Below are positions 26,747 through 34,692 of a DNA stretch of 64,000 bases, piece after piece. How positions within the stretch are numbered: position 1 is the first letter of the stretch; each line of letters begins with the position of its first letter. Made by a program: the position numbers and the translations under genes. The notes beneath the pieces are model-generated. The model had not been told where the DNA came from, searched no databases, and worked only from the letters and a program-made list of their open reading frames with translations. This stretch comes from Gemmataceae bacterium (GTDB taxonomy: Bacteria > Planctomycetota > Planctomycetia > Gemmatales > Gemmataceae), in the NCBI GenBank assembly GCA_022842245.1, contig JALHPZ010000018.1:1-64000 (forward strand). The letters are read 5' to 3'.

Positions 26747-27112
26747 ATGTTCCAGATCATTCAATTCATTCTGTCCTTGTTCGGCGCGGGCACCAAGAAG
26801 AAGATCATGGACGCCGTCACGGGCAGCCTCTTCAAGGGGATGGCCGGCAACGCCGCCGGCGGCCCGCTCGGCGATCTGATGAAGCAGTTCCAGGACAAGG
26901 GGCTGGGGAACGTGTTCGGTTCGTGGGTCGGCACCGGCGCGAACCAGCCGATCGACCCGAACCAGTTGCAATCGGTGCTGGGGGAAGAGAAGATGCGCGA
27001 GATGTCGGCGAAGACCGGCCTCGCCGCGCCGGACCTCGCGAAGGAGCTGGCGAAATACCTGCCGACGATGGTGGACCGGATGACGCCCGCCGGCCGCATA
27101 CCGGGACAGTGA
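26747..27112 (+). CDS. YidB-like DUF937 protein
   Basis: The 121-residue product starts with a short hydrophobic segment, then a Gly/Ala-rich central part. A C-terminal helical domain reads Ile-Asp-Pro-Asn-Gln-Leu-Gln-Ser-Val-Leu-Gly and Leu-Ala-Lys-Tyr-Leu-Pro-x-Met-Val-Asp-Arg-Met-Thr-Pro-x-Gly. The latter matches the conserved end of the YidB/DUF937 family, whose function is unknown. It is divergent from the TolB-like gene and convergent with the ALDH gene, whose stop is four bases away, so it is a single-gene unit. Confidence 0.82.
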   Translation: MFQIIQFILSLFGAGTKKKIMDAVTGSLFKGMAGNAAGGPLGDLMKQFQDKGLGNVFGSWVGTGANQPIDPNQLQSVLGEEKMREMSAKTGLAAPDLAKELAKYLPTMVDRMTPAGRIPGQ

Positions 27113-27116
27113 GCGT

Positions 27117-28637
27117 TCACACGTCGAAGCGTACGCCCTGCGCCAGCGGCAGGGCGTGCGAATAGTTGATCGTGTTCGTCGCCCGGCGCATGTAGGCCTT
27201 CCACGAATCGGAGCCCGACTCGCGGCCGCCGCCGGTCTCCTTCTCGCCGCCGAACGCCCCGCCGATCTCGGCGCCGCTCGTGCCGATGTTCACATTCGCG
27301 ATGCCGCAATCCGATCCCGCGGGGGAGAGGAACATCTCCGCCTCACGCAGGTCGTTCGTGAGAATCGCGGACGCCAACCCCTGCGGTACCCCGTTTTGAA
27401 GCGCGATGGCGTCGTCCAGATTGCGATACGTCATGACATAAAGGATCGGTGCGAATGTCTCTTCGCGCACGATCGCGGCTTGCGCGGGAATTTCAACCAG
27501 TGCCGGTCGAACGTAGTACCCGGCACGTTCGATGCGTTCCCCGCCGAAGACGATTCCGCCGCTTTTGCGTGCCGATTCGAGGGCCGCCTGCATCGCGTCA
27601 AACGCCGCGCCGTCGATGAGCGGGCCGACGAGCGTATCCGCTTCCAGCGGATTCCCAATCGGCAGCTTCGCATAAACGGCCTTCAACCGTGCGACGAGAT
27701 TCGCGGCGATCGACTCGTGAACGATCAACCGGCGCAGGCTCGTGCAGCGCTGGCCGCAGGTGCCGACGGCCGCGAAGGTGATCGCACGCACCGCGAGTTC
27801 GAGGTCGGCCGACGGCGCGACGATCATCGCGTTGTTCCCGCCGAGTTCGAGCAGGCTCCGGCCGAACCGCTGCGCCACTGCCACGCCAACGGCGCGGCCC
27901 ATACGCGTGGACCCCGTCGCCGACACAAGCGGCAGGTCCGGCGCGGCCGCGATCGCCTCGCCCACATCCGTGCCACCGACAATCAGGCACACGACGCCGT
28001 CGGGCACGTCCGGCATCTCCTTCAGTACGTCGCAGACAATCGCGTGCGTGGCGAGCGCGCACAGCGGCGTCTTGGGCGAAGGCTTCCAGACGATCGGGTC
28101 GCCGCAGACGAGGCCGAGCATGGCGTTCCACGCCCACACGGCGACGGGGAAGTTGAACGCGGTGATGACGCCGACGGGGCCGAGCGGGTGCCACTGTTCC
28201 ATGAGGCGGTGGCCGGGGCGTTCGCTGGCGATGGTGAGGCCGTGAAGCTGGCGCGACAGGCCGACGGCGAAATCGCAGATGTCGATCATCTCCTGCACTT
28301 CGCCGCGCGCCTCCGAGGCGATCTTGCCCGCCTCGGCGGTGACCACCTCGGCGAGCTGATCTTTCCGCTCGCGCAGCTTCACGCCGATCCGCCGCACGAA
28401 CTCGCCCCGCACCGGGGCCGGGACCATGCGCCAACTTTGAAATGCGGACGTCGCCGCTTCGAGAACTGGTTTGAGGTCGGCGGCCGTCGCCTGCGGGAAC
28501 GACGCGAGGAGCGAGCCGTCGATGGGCGAATGGACATTGAACGGCGCGCCGGTACCGGCGATCCAGCGGCGGCCGATGGCGAGGGCCGAATGCGAAGGGA
28601 CGCCGAGGGAAGCGAGGGTGTCGTTGAGGGTCGGCAT
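27117..28637 (-). CDS. ALDH7-type aldehyde dehydrogenase
   Basis: The 506-residue protein shows the NAD-binding Phe-Asn-Phe-Pro-Val and Trp-Lys-Pro-Ser segments, the catalytic Glu in Glu-Leu-Gly-Gly-Asn-Asn and the catalytic Cys in Gly-Thr-Cys-Gly-Gln-Arg-Cys-Thr. The latter block and the C-terminal Phe-Gly-Gly-Glu-Lys-Glu-Thr-Gly-Gly-Gly-Arg-Glu match ALDH7A1/antiquitin. This clade oxidises alpha-aminoadipate semialdehyde or related semialdehydes (lysine catabolism, pipecolate route). Antiquitin is about 510 residues, so length fits. No other lysine-degradation gene lies nearby, leaving the physiological substrate open. The start ATG is at 28637. Confidence 0.9.
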   Translation of the reverse strand: MPTLNDTLASLGVPSHSALAIGRRWIAGTGAPFNVHSPIDGSLLASFPQATAADLKPVLEAATSAFQSWRMVPAPVRGEFVRRIGVKLRERKDQLAEVVTAEAGKIASEARGEVQEMIDICDFAVGLSRQLHGLTIASERPGHRLMEQWHPLGPVGVITAFNFPVAVWAWNAMLGLVCGDPIVWKPSPKTPLCALATHAIVCDVLKEMPDVPDGVVCLIVGGTDVGEAIAAAPDLPLVSATGSTRMGRAVGVAVAQRFGRSLLELGGNNAMIVAPSADLELAVRAITFAAVGTCGQRCTSLRRLIVHESIAANLVARLKAVYAKLPIGNPLEADTLVGPLIDGAAFDAMQAALESARKSGGIVFGGERIERAGYYVRPALVEIPAQAAIVREETFAPILYVMTYRNLDDAIALQNGVPQGLASAILTNDLREAEMFLSPAGSDCGIANVNIGTSGAEIGGAFGGEKETGGGRESGSDSWKAYMRRATNTINYSHALPLAQGVRFDV

Positions 28638-28694
28638 GGCAGTCCCGGAGTTGAAGGGGAGCGTGCGCTATTCTACGTCGCGTCTTTCAGATCG

Positions 28695-28741
28695 CTGCCG
28701 GCTTGCCGGCAGGGCGGTTTCGAGTCTTCGAGAAACCGCCC
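28695..28741. repeat. Two adjacent hairpins upstream of the ALDH gene
   Basis: CTGCCGGC/GCCGGCAG (28695-28702 and 28705-28712, TT loop) is followed directly by GGGCGGTTT/AAACCGCCC (28712-28720 and 28733-28741) with a loop that itself is nearly self-complementary. They lie between the divergent ALDH and ArsR genes, so they are not terminators of either; they resemble the other palindromic elements of the window. Confidence 0.5.
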
Positions 28742-28788
28742 CAACCAGCATCAACTCTGCGAATTCAGCAAAAGGGCCTCGAATCTTA

Positions 28789-28810
28789 CTTGACAATAAA
28801 AATTGTCAAG
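28789..28810. promoter_or_regulatory. Operator palindrome of the ArsR-AHSA1 operon
   Basis: Perfect nine-base arms CTTGACAAT and ATTGTCAAG flank AAAA. The left arm contains a consensus -35 TTGACA. An operator overlapping the promoter just ahead of an ArsR-type gene is the usual layout for autorepression, so binding by that regulator is a strong inference. Confidence 0.75.
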
Positions 28811-28818
28811 GATACCAT
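28790..28818 (+). promoter_or_regulatory. Promoter of the ArsR-AHSA1 operon, possibly leaderless
   Basis: TTGACA (28790-28795) and TACCAT (28813-28818) are 17 bases apart. Transcription would start about six or seven bases later, at or next to the GTG at 28825. The mRNA may therefore have no 5' leader, and no ribosome-binding site is present before that GTG. Confidence 0.55.
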
Positions 28819-28824
28819 CACCCC

Positions 28825-29427
28825 GTGCTCGACATCCAAGTGATCGATGATCCCGCGGCCGCGACCGTGGCCCTGGAGCCGACCCGGAGCCGACTCCTGT
28901 CCGAACTGGCGGTCCCCGCCTCGGCGGCGACGCTGGCCACGCGGGTCGGTCTGGCGCGGCAGAAGGTCAACTACCACCTGAACGCACTGGAGGCGCACGG
29001 ACTGGTCCAGCTGGACCACGTTCGCAAGTGGGGCGGGCTGACGGAACGCCTTCTCGTGGCGACGGCCGCGTCGTACGTCGTTTCGCCAAGCGCCATGGGG
29101 CCCGTCGCCGTCGATCCGCAGCGGGAGGTCGACCGGCTGTCGGCGAGCTACCTCATCGCCCTCGGCGCGCGGATCGTTCGCGAAGTCGGCGACCTCGTTC
29201 GCCGGGCACGCAGAGCGGGCAAACGCCTGGCAACCTTGTCGGTCGATACCGAGGTTCGCTTCCGGTCGCCGTCGGACCGGGCCGCGTTCACGAGCGAACT
29301 CACCGAGGCCATCGCGAAACTCGTTTCGAAATATCACGATCCATCCGCCCCCGGCGGCCGTGCGCATCGATTGGTGATCGTGGCGCATCCTCTGCCGCAG
29401 AACCCCGATTCCCAGGAGCCGTCATGA
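28825..29427 (+). CDS. ArsR-family winged-helix transcriptional regulator
   Basis: The 200-residue protein contains a winged helix-turn-helix at about residues 15-75: Pro-Thr-Arg-Ser-Arg-Leu-Leu...Val-Gly-Leu-Ala-Arg-Gln-Lys-Val-Asn-Tyr-His-Leu-Asn-Ala-Leu-Glu-x-His-Gly-Leu-Val. This is the Gly-x-Ser-x-x-x-Val-x-x-His-Leu pattern of ArsR/HTH_20 repressors. There is no Cys metal site. The C-terminal half is helical. The GTG at 28825 is chosen because it starts immediately after the promoter; an upstream longer frame would read through promoter and operator. Its stop overlaps the start of the AHSA1 gene, a conserved ArsR-AHSA1 pairing. Confidence 0.82.
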   Translation: MLDIQVIDDPAAATVALEPTRSRLLSELAVPASAATLATRVGLARQKVNYHLNALEAHGLVQLDHVRKWGGLTERLLVATAASYVVSPSAMGPVAVDPQREVDRLSASYLIALGARIVREVGDLVRRARRAGKRLATLSVDTEVRFRSPSDRAAFTSELTEAIAKLVSKYHDPSAPGGRAHRLVIVAHPLPQNPDSQEPS

Positions 29428-30245
29428 GCGTGAAAAAAGACCCCTCCGGACGCCGTTCCGTGCAGGTCGAAGTCGAGGTGCCCGGCACGCCGGAGGAAGT
29501 CTGGCAGGCGATCGCAACGGGGCCGGGCGTGTCGTCCTGGTTCGTGCCGACCGTCATGGAGGAGGTCGACGGCAAGCCGGTCGCGGTGAAGTCGAACTTC
29601 GGCCCGGGCATGGAGTCCAGCGCCGTCGTGACCGCGTGGGATCCGCCGCGGATGTTCGCCGCCGAATCGCCGGGGTGGACGCCCGAGATGCCGCCGATGG
29701 CCACCGAATGGAGCGTGGAAGCGAAGGCCGGCGGCACCTGCATCGTCCGCGTGGTCCACAGCCTCTTCACCGACAAAGACGATTGGGACAACCAGCTCGA
29801 AGGCACCGAACACGGCTGGCCCGGCTTCTTCCGCACGCTGCGGATCTATCTCACGCACTTCCGCGGCCAGCGTTCCGCCATCATGCAGAAGATGGCCGTC
29901 GCCACCGGCACGGAAGAGGAGGTTTGGGACAAGCTGATCACGGCCCTGGGGCTGAAGGGTGCGAGCGTCGGCCAGCGGTGGACCGCGCCCGCGGGCGTCC
30001 CGGCGCTTGGCGGCGTGTTGGAGCACTTCACGCGGAAACCGTACGATGCCTTGCTACGGCTGGACATGCCATCGCCGGGCGTCGCCGCCATCGGTGCCTA
30101 CAACTGCGGCCAGATCATGGTGGGCGTGAACCTCTACCTCTACGGCGACCAATCCGCCGCGACCGTCGCCCGCGAGTCGCCGCATTGGGACGCCTGGATT
30201 CAGGAACGCTTCCCGATGCCGGCGGAGCCGGGCCCGGGAGGGTGA
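29424..30245 (+). CDS. SRPBCC/AHSA1-family ligand-binding protein
   Basis: The 273-residue protein begins with an SRPBCC domain: Val-Glu-Val-Pro-Gly-Thr-Pro-Glu-Glu-Val-Trp-Gln-Ala-Ile-Ala-Thr-Gly-Pro-Gly-Val, then Trp-Phe-Val-Pro. This matches the AHSA1 family, which binds hydrophobic ligands in a deep cavity. An extra C-terminal portion of about 120 residues suggests a second, more divergent SRPBCC-like domain. The ATG overlaps the regulator's stop as ATGA, with AGGAG about 7 bases upstream, so the two genes are translationally coupled. The ligand, perhaps the effector that also concerns the ArsR protein, cannot be read from sequence. Confidence 0.8.
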   Translation: MSVKKDPSGRRSVQVEVEVPGTPEEVWQAIATGPGVSSWFVPTVMEEVDGKPVAVKSNFGPGMESSAVVTAWDPPRMFAAESPGWTPEMPPMATEWSVEAKAGGTCIVRVVHSLFTDKDDWDNQLEGTEHGWPGFFRTLRIYLTHFRGQRSAIMQKMAVATGTEEEVWDKLITALGLKGASVGQRWTAPAGVPALGGVLEHFTRKPYDALLRLDMPSPGVAAIGAYNCGQIMVGVNLYLYGDQSAATVARESPHWDAWIQERFPMPAEPGPGG

Positions 30246-30260
30246 GCAAGGGGGGATGAC

Positions 30261-31436
30261 TCATTCCACAGCGAACGGCTTCACCGGCACCTGGTTCTTG
30301 CCGCTGCGCTTGCCGTCGCGCGGCTCCGGCTGGGCGAAGCCGTTTTTGTCCACACTGCGGACACGCAGTTCGTACTTGCCGGGCTTGAGGCCTTCGAGTT
30401 TCACGGACCAGAACGCCACGCTGTAGCGCATCGGCCACTCTTTCGGCTGGCCGTCCGGGCCGAAGCCCCAGATGTCCTTCGCGGCGTAACCGGCGGGCAG
30501 CTCCGCGCTCCAGTCCTTCGGCGGTGGAGCGATCGTCGCCGGCTTCCACTCGGCCGCCTTCCACGCCGGGTCGTTCGCCGTCAGCTTCGCGCCGGTGTCG
30601 GCCCGCAGCCAGTACTCGACACGCTCGAGGCCCGGAAGGCCGACCATCGCCGTGCCGGTGATCTTGATCGTCTTGCCGGCCGGGAACTTCTCCGCCTTGG
30701 TGCTGTCGAAGTACGCAGCCGTCTTGTGGTTCGATTCCGGATCGTTGCCGGCGATGGCGTAGGTATCGTTGGCGTCGTACTTGTTCGTCAGGACGATCTT
30801 CTGCAGCCACTTCACCGATTTGAACCCGTGCGCCCACGGCACCAGCATCCGCACCGGCCCGCCGCGCACGAGCGGGATCGGCTCGCCATTGAGCTTGTAC
30901 GCGAGGAACGGCGGCAGGTCCCCGGGAGCGGCGTCCAGAACCTGGTTCAGGGCCAGCGACGAGCGGAAGATCTGCTTCGGGTCGTTATTGTGGAAGCCCC
31001 AGTAGAAGAGCCGGCGGGCTTCGTCGATCGGTCCCGCGAGGGCGAGCAGGTCGCGGAGGAGCACGCCTTCCCACAAACCCTGGCCGAGCGGCTGCGGGAT
31101 GTTGTTGCACTGCATCGCCTTCAGGTAGCGCACCGCCTTCGTCTTGCCAAGTGCCAAGAGGTCGGCGAACGACAGCGTCAGCGGCTTGGCGATCTTCGCC
31201 TTATCCTCGGCAACGATTTCGAGCTGCCACGTCTCCGGCGTGAGCTTCGCGTCGACGAGCGCCTGCCCCGTGAGCGAGTGCGGCACCGGGTTCCCGCGGC
31301 TGACGTCTTCGAACTTCGTCGCCGGCGTCAGGAACTTCCGCCCCGGCTCGGCCGGCTCGTCGGCGACCGCCCGCGACGCGAGCGACCCGGCGATACCGGC
31401 GAGCAACGCGTCCCGGCGGGAGATGCGAGGAGGCAT
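30261..31436 (-). CDS. Exported molybdopterin-dependent oxidoreductase, sulfite oxidase family
   Basis: The 391-residue protein starts with a twin-arginine-like signal (Ser-Arg-Arg-Asp-Ala-Leu-Leu-Ala-Gly). The Mo-pterin domain shows the Cys ligand in Ala-Met-Gln-Cys-Asn-Asn, then Leu-Trp-Glu-Gly-Val-Leu-Leu-Arg-Asp-Leu-Leu. Next comes Pro-Leu-Val-Arg-Gly-Gly-Pro-Val-Arg-Met-Leu-Val-Pro, a typical sulfite-oxidase-fold block. A C-terminal Ig-like dimerisation domain follows. The Tat route fits a folded molybdoprotein. No haem domain or cytochrome neighbour is seen, so the electron acceptor is unknown. The longer frame starts at a TTG; I use the ATG at 31436, which has GAGG upstream. Confidence 0.86.
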   Translation of the reverse strand: MPPRISRRDALLAGIAGSLASRAVADEPAEPGRKFLTPATKFEDVSRGNPVPHSLTGQALVDAKLTPETWQLEIVAEDKAKIAKPLTLSFADLLALGKTKAVRYLKAMQCNNIPQPLGQGLWEGVLLRDLLALAGPIDEARRLFYWGFHNNDPKQIFRSSLALNQVLDAAPGDLPPFLAYKLNGEPIPLVRGGPVRMLVPWAHGFKSVKWLQKIVLTNKYDANDTYAIAGNDPESNHKTAAYFDSTKAEKFPAGKTIKITGTAMVGLPGLERVEYWLRADTGAKLTANDPAWKAAEWKPATIAPPPKDWSAELPAGYAAKDIWGFGPDGQPKEWPMRYSVAFWSVKLEGLKPGKYELRVRSVDKNGFAQPEPRDGKRSGKNQVPVKPFAVE

Positions 31437-31462
31437 GGACAATCCTCAAGGGAGATGAGGAA

Positions 31463-32779
31463 TCAGACCAGCACGTCCCGCGGGTCCGCAATCAGCCCCG
31501 TCAGGGCGCTCGCGGCGACCGTCAGCGGGCTGGCGAGGAAAACCTTCGCCTCCTTGTGGCCCATGCGGCCGGGGAAGTTGCGGTTTGTCGTGCTGATGCA
31601 GCTGATCGGCGTGTTCAGTCGTCCGAACGTATCGCTCGGCCCGCCCAGACACGCGGCGCACGAGGCGTCGCCGATCTTCGCGCCGGCGTTCAGGAAGATG
31701 TTCCGCAAGCTCACGCCGTCGATCATTTCCGAATCGAGGCCGGCGGCCACTTCCGTTGTCGCGGGGACCACGAACGTGTCGATGCGGACTTCCTTGCCCT
31801 TGAGGATGCCGGCGGCGGCGCGGAAGTCCGTCAGCTTGCCGCCGGTGCAACTGCCGATGTACGCGCGGTCGAGCTTCGTCCCCTTCACTTCGCTCACCTT
31901 CGCCTTGTTGTCCGGGCTGTGCGGCTTCGCCACCGTCGGCTCCATCTTCGTCACGTCGTAGACCTTCTCGAAGATCGTCTTCGCGCCGGCCTGCGGCTTG
32001 AAGACCGTGAACGGCTTGCTGCCGCTCTTCTTCCCGCGCTCCTTCACGAAATCGATGGTCACCTGGTCGGCGGGGATGATGCCGTTCTTGCCGCCGGCCT
32101 CGATGGCCATGTTGCAGAGCGTCATGCGCTCTTCGATGTTGAGGGCAAACACGCCGTCGCCGTCGAACTCCATCGCGCGGTAGGTGGCGCCGTCGACGCC
32201 GATATCGCCGATGACGGCGAGGATCAGGTCCTTCGCCATCAGGTACGGCGGCAACTCGCCGTGGAAGACGAAGCGCATCGTCGGCGGTACCTTGAGCCAG
32301 GTCTTGCCGGTGCCCATGACGAAGCCGGCGTCCGTATTGCCGATGCCGGTGGCGAACTGGCCGAAGGCCCCGGCGGTGCAGGTGTGGCTGTCGGTGCCGA
32401 GCAGCACTTCGCCGGGTCGCGTGTGGCCTTCCTCCGGCAGCGCGATGTGGCAGACGCCCTTGTAGCGGTCGGTGCCGACGTCGTAGAAGTACGGCAGGTT
32501 CTGCTCCTTCGCGAACGCCCGCAGCACGTCCACGTTCCGGTTCGCCATCGCGTCCTTGGTGAAGATGTAGTGGTCCGGGATGATGACCACCTTCTCGCGG
32601 TCCCAGACCTTGGCCTTCTCGCCGAAGTGTTTCTTGAAGATGCCAATGGTGCCCGGCCCGCAGACGTCGTGCGTCATGAGAACGTCGACGTTCACCCAGA
32701 TATTGTCGCCGGGTCCGACGGCGTCGCGGCCCGCGGCCTTGGCGAGGACTTGTTCGGTCAGGGTCATGGGAGACGGCAT
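31463..32779 (-). CDS. leuC: 3-isopropylmalate dehydratase / homoaconitase large subunit
   Basis: The 438-residue protein is an aconitase-superfamily enzyme with the [4Fe-4S] ligands in Gly-Ser-Cys-Thr-Gly-Gly and Ser-Cys-Ala-Ala-Cys-Leu-Gly-Gly. It also has the conserved Val-Asn-Val-Asp...Thr-His-Asp-Val and Gly-Thr-Asp-Ser-His-Thr-Cys-Thr-Ala-Gly-Ala-Phe-Gly motifs. Length fits the shorter (about 420 residue) LeuC2/HacA type rather than the 465-residue enterobacterial LeuC. It would isomerise isopropylmalate in leucine synthesis or a homologous 2-oxoacid chain. The partner small subunit (LeuD) is not in this window, so the exact substrate is open. The ATG at 32779 has GGAG upstream and is preferred over the longer frame. 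Confidence 0.9.
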   Translation of the reverse strand: MPSPMTLTEQVLAKAAGRDAVGPGDNIWVNVDVLMTHDVCGPGTIGIFKKHFGEKAKVWDREKVVIIPDHYIFTKDAMANRNVDVLRAFAKEQNLPYFYDVGTDRYKGVCHIALPEEGHTRPGEVLLGTDSHTCTAGAFGQFATGIGNTDAGFVMGTGKTWLKVPPTMRFVFHGELPPYLMAKDLILAVIGDIGVDGATYRAMEFDGDGVFALNIEERMTLCNMAIEAGGKNGIIPADQVTIDFVKERGKKSGSKPFTVFKPQAGAKTIFEKVYDVTKMEPTVAKPHSPDNKAKVSEVKGTKLDRAYIGSCTGGKLTDFRAAAGILKGKEVRIDTFVVPATTEVAAGLDSEMIDGVSLRNIFLNAGAKIGDASCAACLGGPSDTFGRLNTPISCISTTNRNFPGRMGHKEAKVFLASPLTVAASALTGLIADPRDVLV

Positions 32780-32841
32780 ATCGAAAGCTCCGAGCGTGAT
32801 TTCGGGTTGGATACCCCATTGTATCGCGCCGGAGCAGTGCA

Positions 32842-34284
32842 TCAGTCGTCTTCGAATCGTCCACGCCGGGCTTTGGCTCGCAGGAACGCATGCAGTAGCA
32901 GGGTGCCCAAGCTGGCGAAACCGGAAGCCGTTTCCATCGAACCGAGTTTGTCCGAGCGGTTTCGGATTTCCGAGGATTTCAGCTGAATGATCCGTAGCTC
33001 GACGGCTAATTCCCGCTTGAGAGCCTCGGCTTTTTCTGCACTCAACTCTCGCTCGTTCAACCGAAATTGTTCCTCCCGTTCGTCATGTTGAATCGCCTTT
33101 TGGTAGAGCTTGTCGTAGTCCGCGATGAGATCGACGCGCTCGGATTTGAGTATTCCAAAGGCCAGAATCGCGATGGTAGAAAACCCTATGCCGATCCAGC
33201 GATATCGGCCTGCCGGGATATCGAAGATCGAAGACGTGTGGATCGCCGCGAGGAACAGGGTCACCGCCCAGGCCACTGTTGACTGTTCGCGTGTCAGGAT
33301 CGCAATAGCTGTCATCACGAGAACAACGACGACAAGCGAAAAGCACAACAGCGAAATGGCTTTCTGCGTTCGATCGAGGATCATCCGCCCGTCGGGATTG
33401 AACAGCAGAAGGACGTTCATGATGTGCTGTGCGAACCAGGACGAAGCGACAAAAATAGCGTAACTGAAAATCAGCACATTGAAGAAAGGCTCGGCGCCAG
33501 GCATCTGCTTTCCGATACCGTCGAGTACCTGCACGAGAACAACCATGCCGATGATCAGGCCGAACTGCACCCGCGGCGGGAATCGGGACATCCAGAGCAG
33601 GTACTGCAGCACGCGGCGGTAGAACCAGTTCCGCGCCCGCAGGGCTTCCAGCATCCCTTCCTTCGCCCAGGCGGAGGTCGGGTCCAGTCGCAGCGATTCG
33701 CGGAAGTGCTCGATCGCCTTTCTCGGCTCGTTCTCGTGCAGCAAGGTCCAGCCGCGGTTGGCGTGCGAGTACGCGTCCTCCGGGTTCTTCTCGAGCGCGC
33801 CCTCCAAGGTCGAGGCCGCTTCGGATTGCCGGCCGAGCTTCGTCAGCGCCACGGCCCGCAGGTTCAGGCAGTGCCGGTCGTCGGGGTCGAGCGCCAGCCC
33901 CTGATCGGCCGCGGCGAGCGCCTCGGTCCAGCGATACCGGCCGACCTCGATCGCCGCGAGCTGGCCGAAGTGCCCCGAATTCCAGCAGTTGATCTCGATG
34001 GCCCGGCGGATCGCCCGCTCGGCCTCGTCGAGGTTCCCCTTGCGGAGCTGGGCGAGGCTGAAAACGAAGTGGGCGCGGTCCTCGTTCGGCGCCAGTTCGA
34101 CGGCCGTGCGGGCCGTGTCGATCGCCTTCGGGTCGTTGAGGTTGCACTGGCAGATCGCGAGAAGGATGAACCCTTCCGGGTCGTTCGGATCGTCGGCGAG
34201 GCGCGCCGTCACCTCGCGGGCGGCGAGGTCGTAGCGGTTCTGTTCGAGGAGAATGCGGGCACGGGCGAACCGGTCCGGTTCCAT
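32842..34284 (-). CDS. TPR protein with four-helix membrane domain
   Basis: The 480-residue protein carries about six TPR repeats in residues 1-205. Typical signatures are Leu-Ala-x-Asp-Pro-x-Asp and Ala-Tyr-Ser-His-Ala-Asn-Arg-Gly-Trp-Thr-Leu-Leu. About four transmembrane helices follow (roughly residues 235-375), then a long Glu/Arg-rich coiled coil and a short hydrophobic tail. TPRs at the cytoplasmic face next to membrane helices suggest a scaffold for a membrane complex. It is 62 bases upstream of leuC on the same strand, but unrelated in function as far as can be seen. A large palindromic element lies upstream of it. No closer family recognised. Confidence 0.68.
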   Translation of the reverse strand: MEPDRFARARILLEQNRYDLAAREVTARLADDPNDPEGFILLAICQCNLNDPKAIDTARTAVELAPNEDRAHFVFSLAQLRKGNLDEAERAIRRAIEINCWNSGHFGQLAAIEVGRYRWTEALAAADQGLALDPDDRHCLNLRAVALTKLGRQSEAASTLEGALEKNPEDAYSHANRGWTLLHENEPRKAIEHFRESLRLDPTSAWAKEGMLEALRARNWFYRRVLQYLLWMSRFPPRVQFGLIIGMVVLVQVLDGIGKQMPGAEPFFNVLIFSYAIFVASSWFAQHIMNVLLLFNPDGRMILDRTQKAISLLCFSLVVVVLVMTAIAILTREQSTVAWAVTLFLAAIHTSSIFDIPAGRYRWIGIGFSTIAILAFGILKSERVDLIADYDKLYQKAIQHDEREEQFRLNERELSAEKAEALKRELAVELRIIQLKSSEIRNRSDKLGSMETASGFASLGTLLLHAFLRAKARRGRFEDD

Positions 34285-34353
34285 GAGTCACTTCCGGGAT
34301 ATCAGTAGGTGTCGCATTCGTTCGTGAAACCAATCTCGAGTCTGTCGTCCAAT

Positions 34354-34601
34354 CTTCAGGCCGAAGGCCTGCGAGTGCTAAGCCCAGGGCAACGCCCTGA
34401 GTTCGCTCGGTTCCCCTCACGCAGCCTGAAAGGCTGCGACAACGAGCCGGTTCTAGCCGACACGGTGTGCGATTCGTGATAGGGATCGCCGCGCGGCGTC
34501 TCCCTTGGCTCTCCTGTCGCAGCCTTTCAGGCTGCTTTGGGGTTGCACATCTACCCAGGGCGTTGCCCTGGGCTAAGCACTCCCAGGCCTTCGGCCTGAA
34601 G
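34354..34601. repeat. 248-bp nested palindromic element
   Basis: Outer 46-base arms (34354-34399 and 34556-34601) match at 44 positions as an inverted repeat. Inner 20-base arms (34421-34440 and 34516-34535) are a perfect inverted repeat. Both pairs share a centre near 34478. Each arm also folds by itself, for example GCAGCCTGAAAGGCTGC. It fills much of the 408-base gene-free region 34285-34692 between two minus-strand genes. I see no gene in that gap. Confidence 0.8.
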
Positions 34602-34692
34602 ATACTCGGGCCATCAGGAACTTCTTCAAACGCGGAGGCACCTCATTGATGACGCGTTCCGCCATGTCGACATCGACCGATGATCGTGCGAT

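Noticed and set aside
27131..27160. Hairpin as terminator of the YidB-like gene
   Set aside because: The stem lies inside the end of the ALDH coding region and has no T tract, so it is better explained as coding sequence.
28471..28824. Upstream extension of the ArsR reading frame
   Set aside because: It would translate through the operator, promoter and part of the divergent ALDH gene; the GTG at 28825 fits domain and promoter better.
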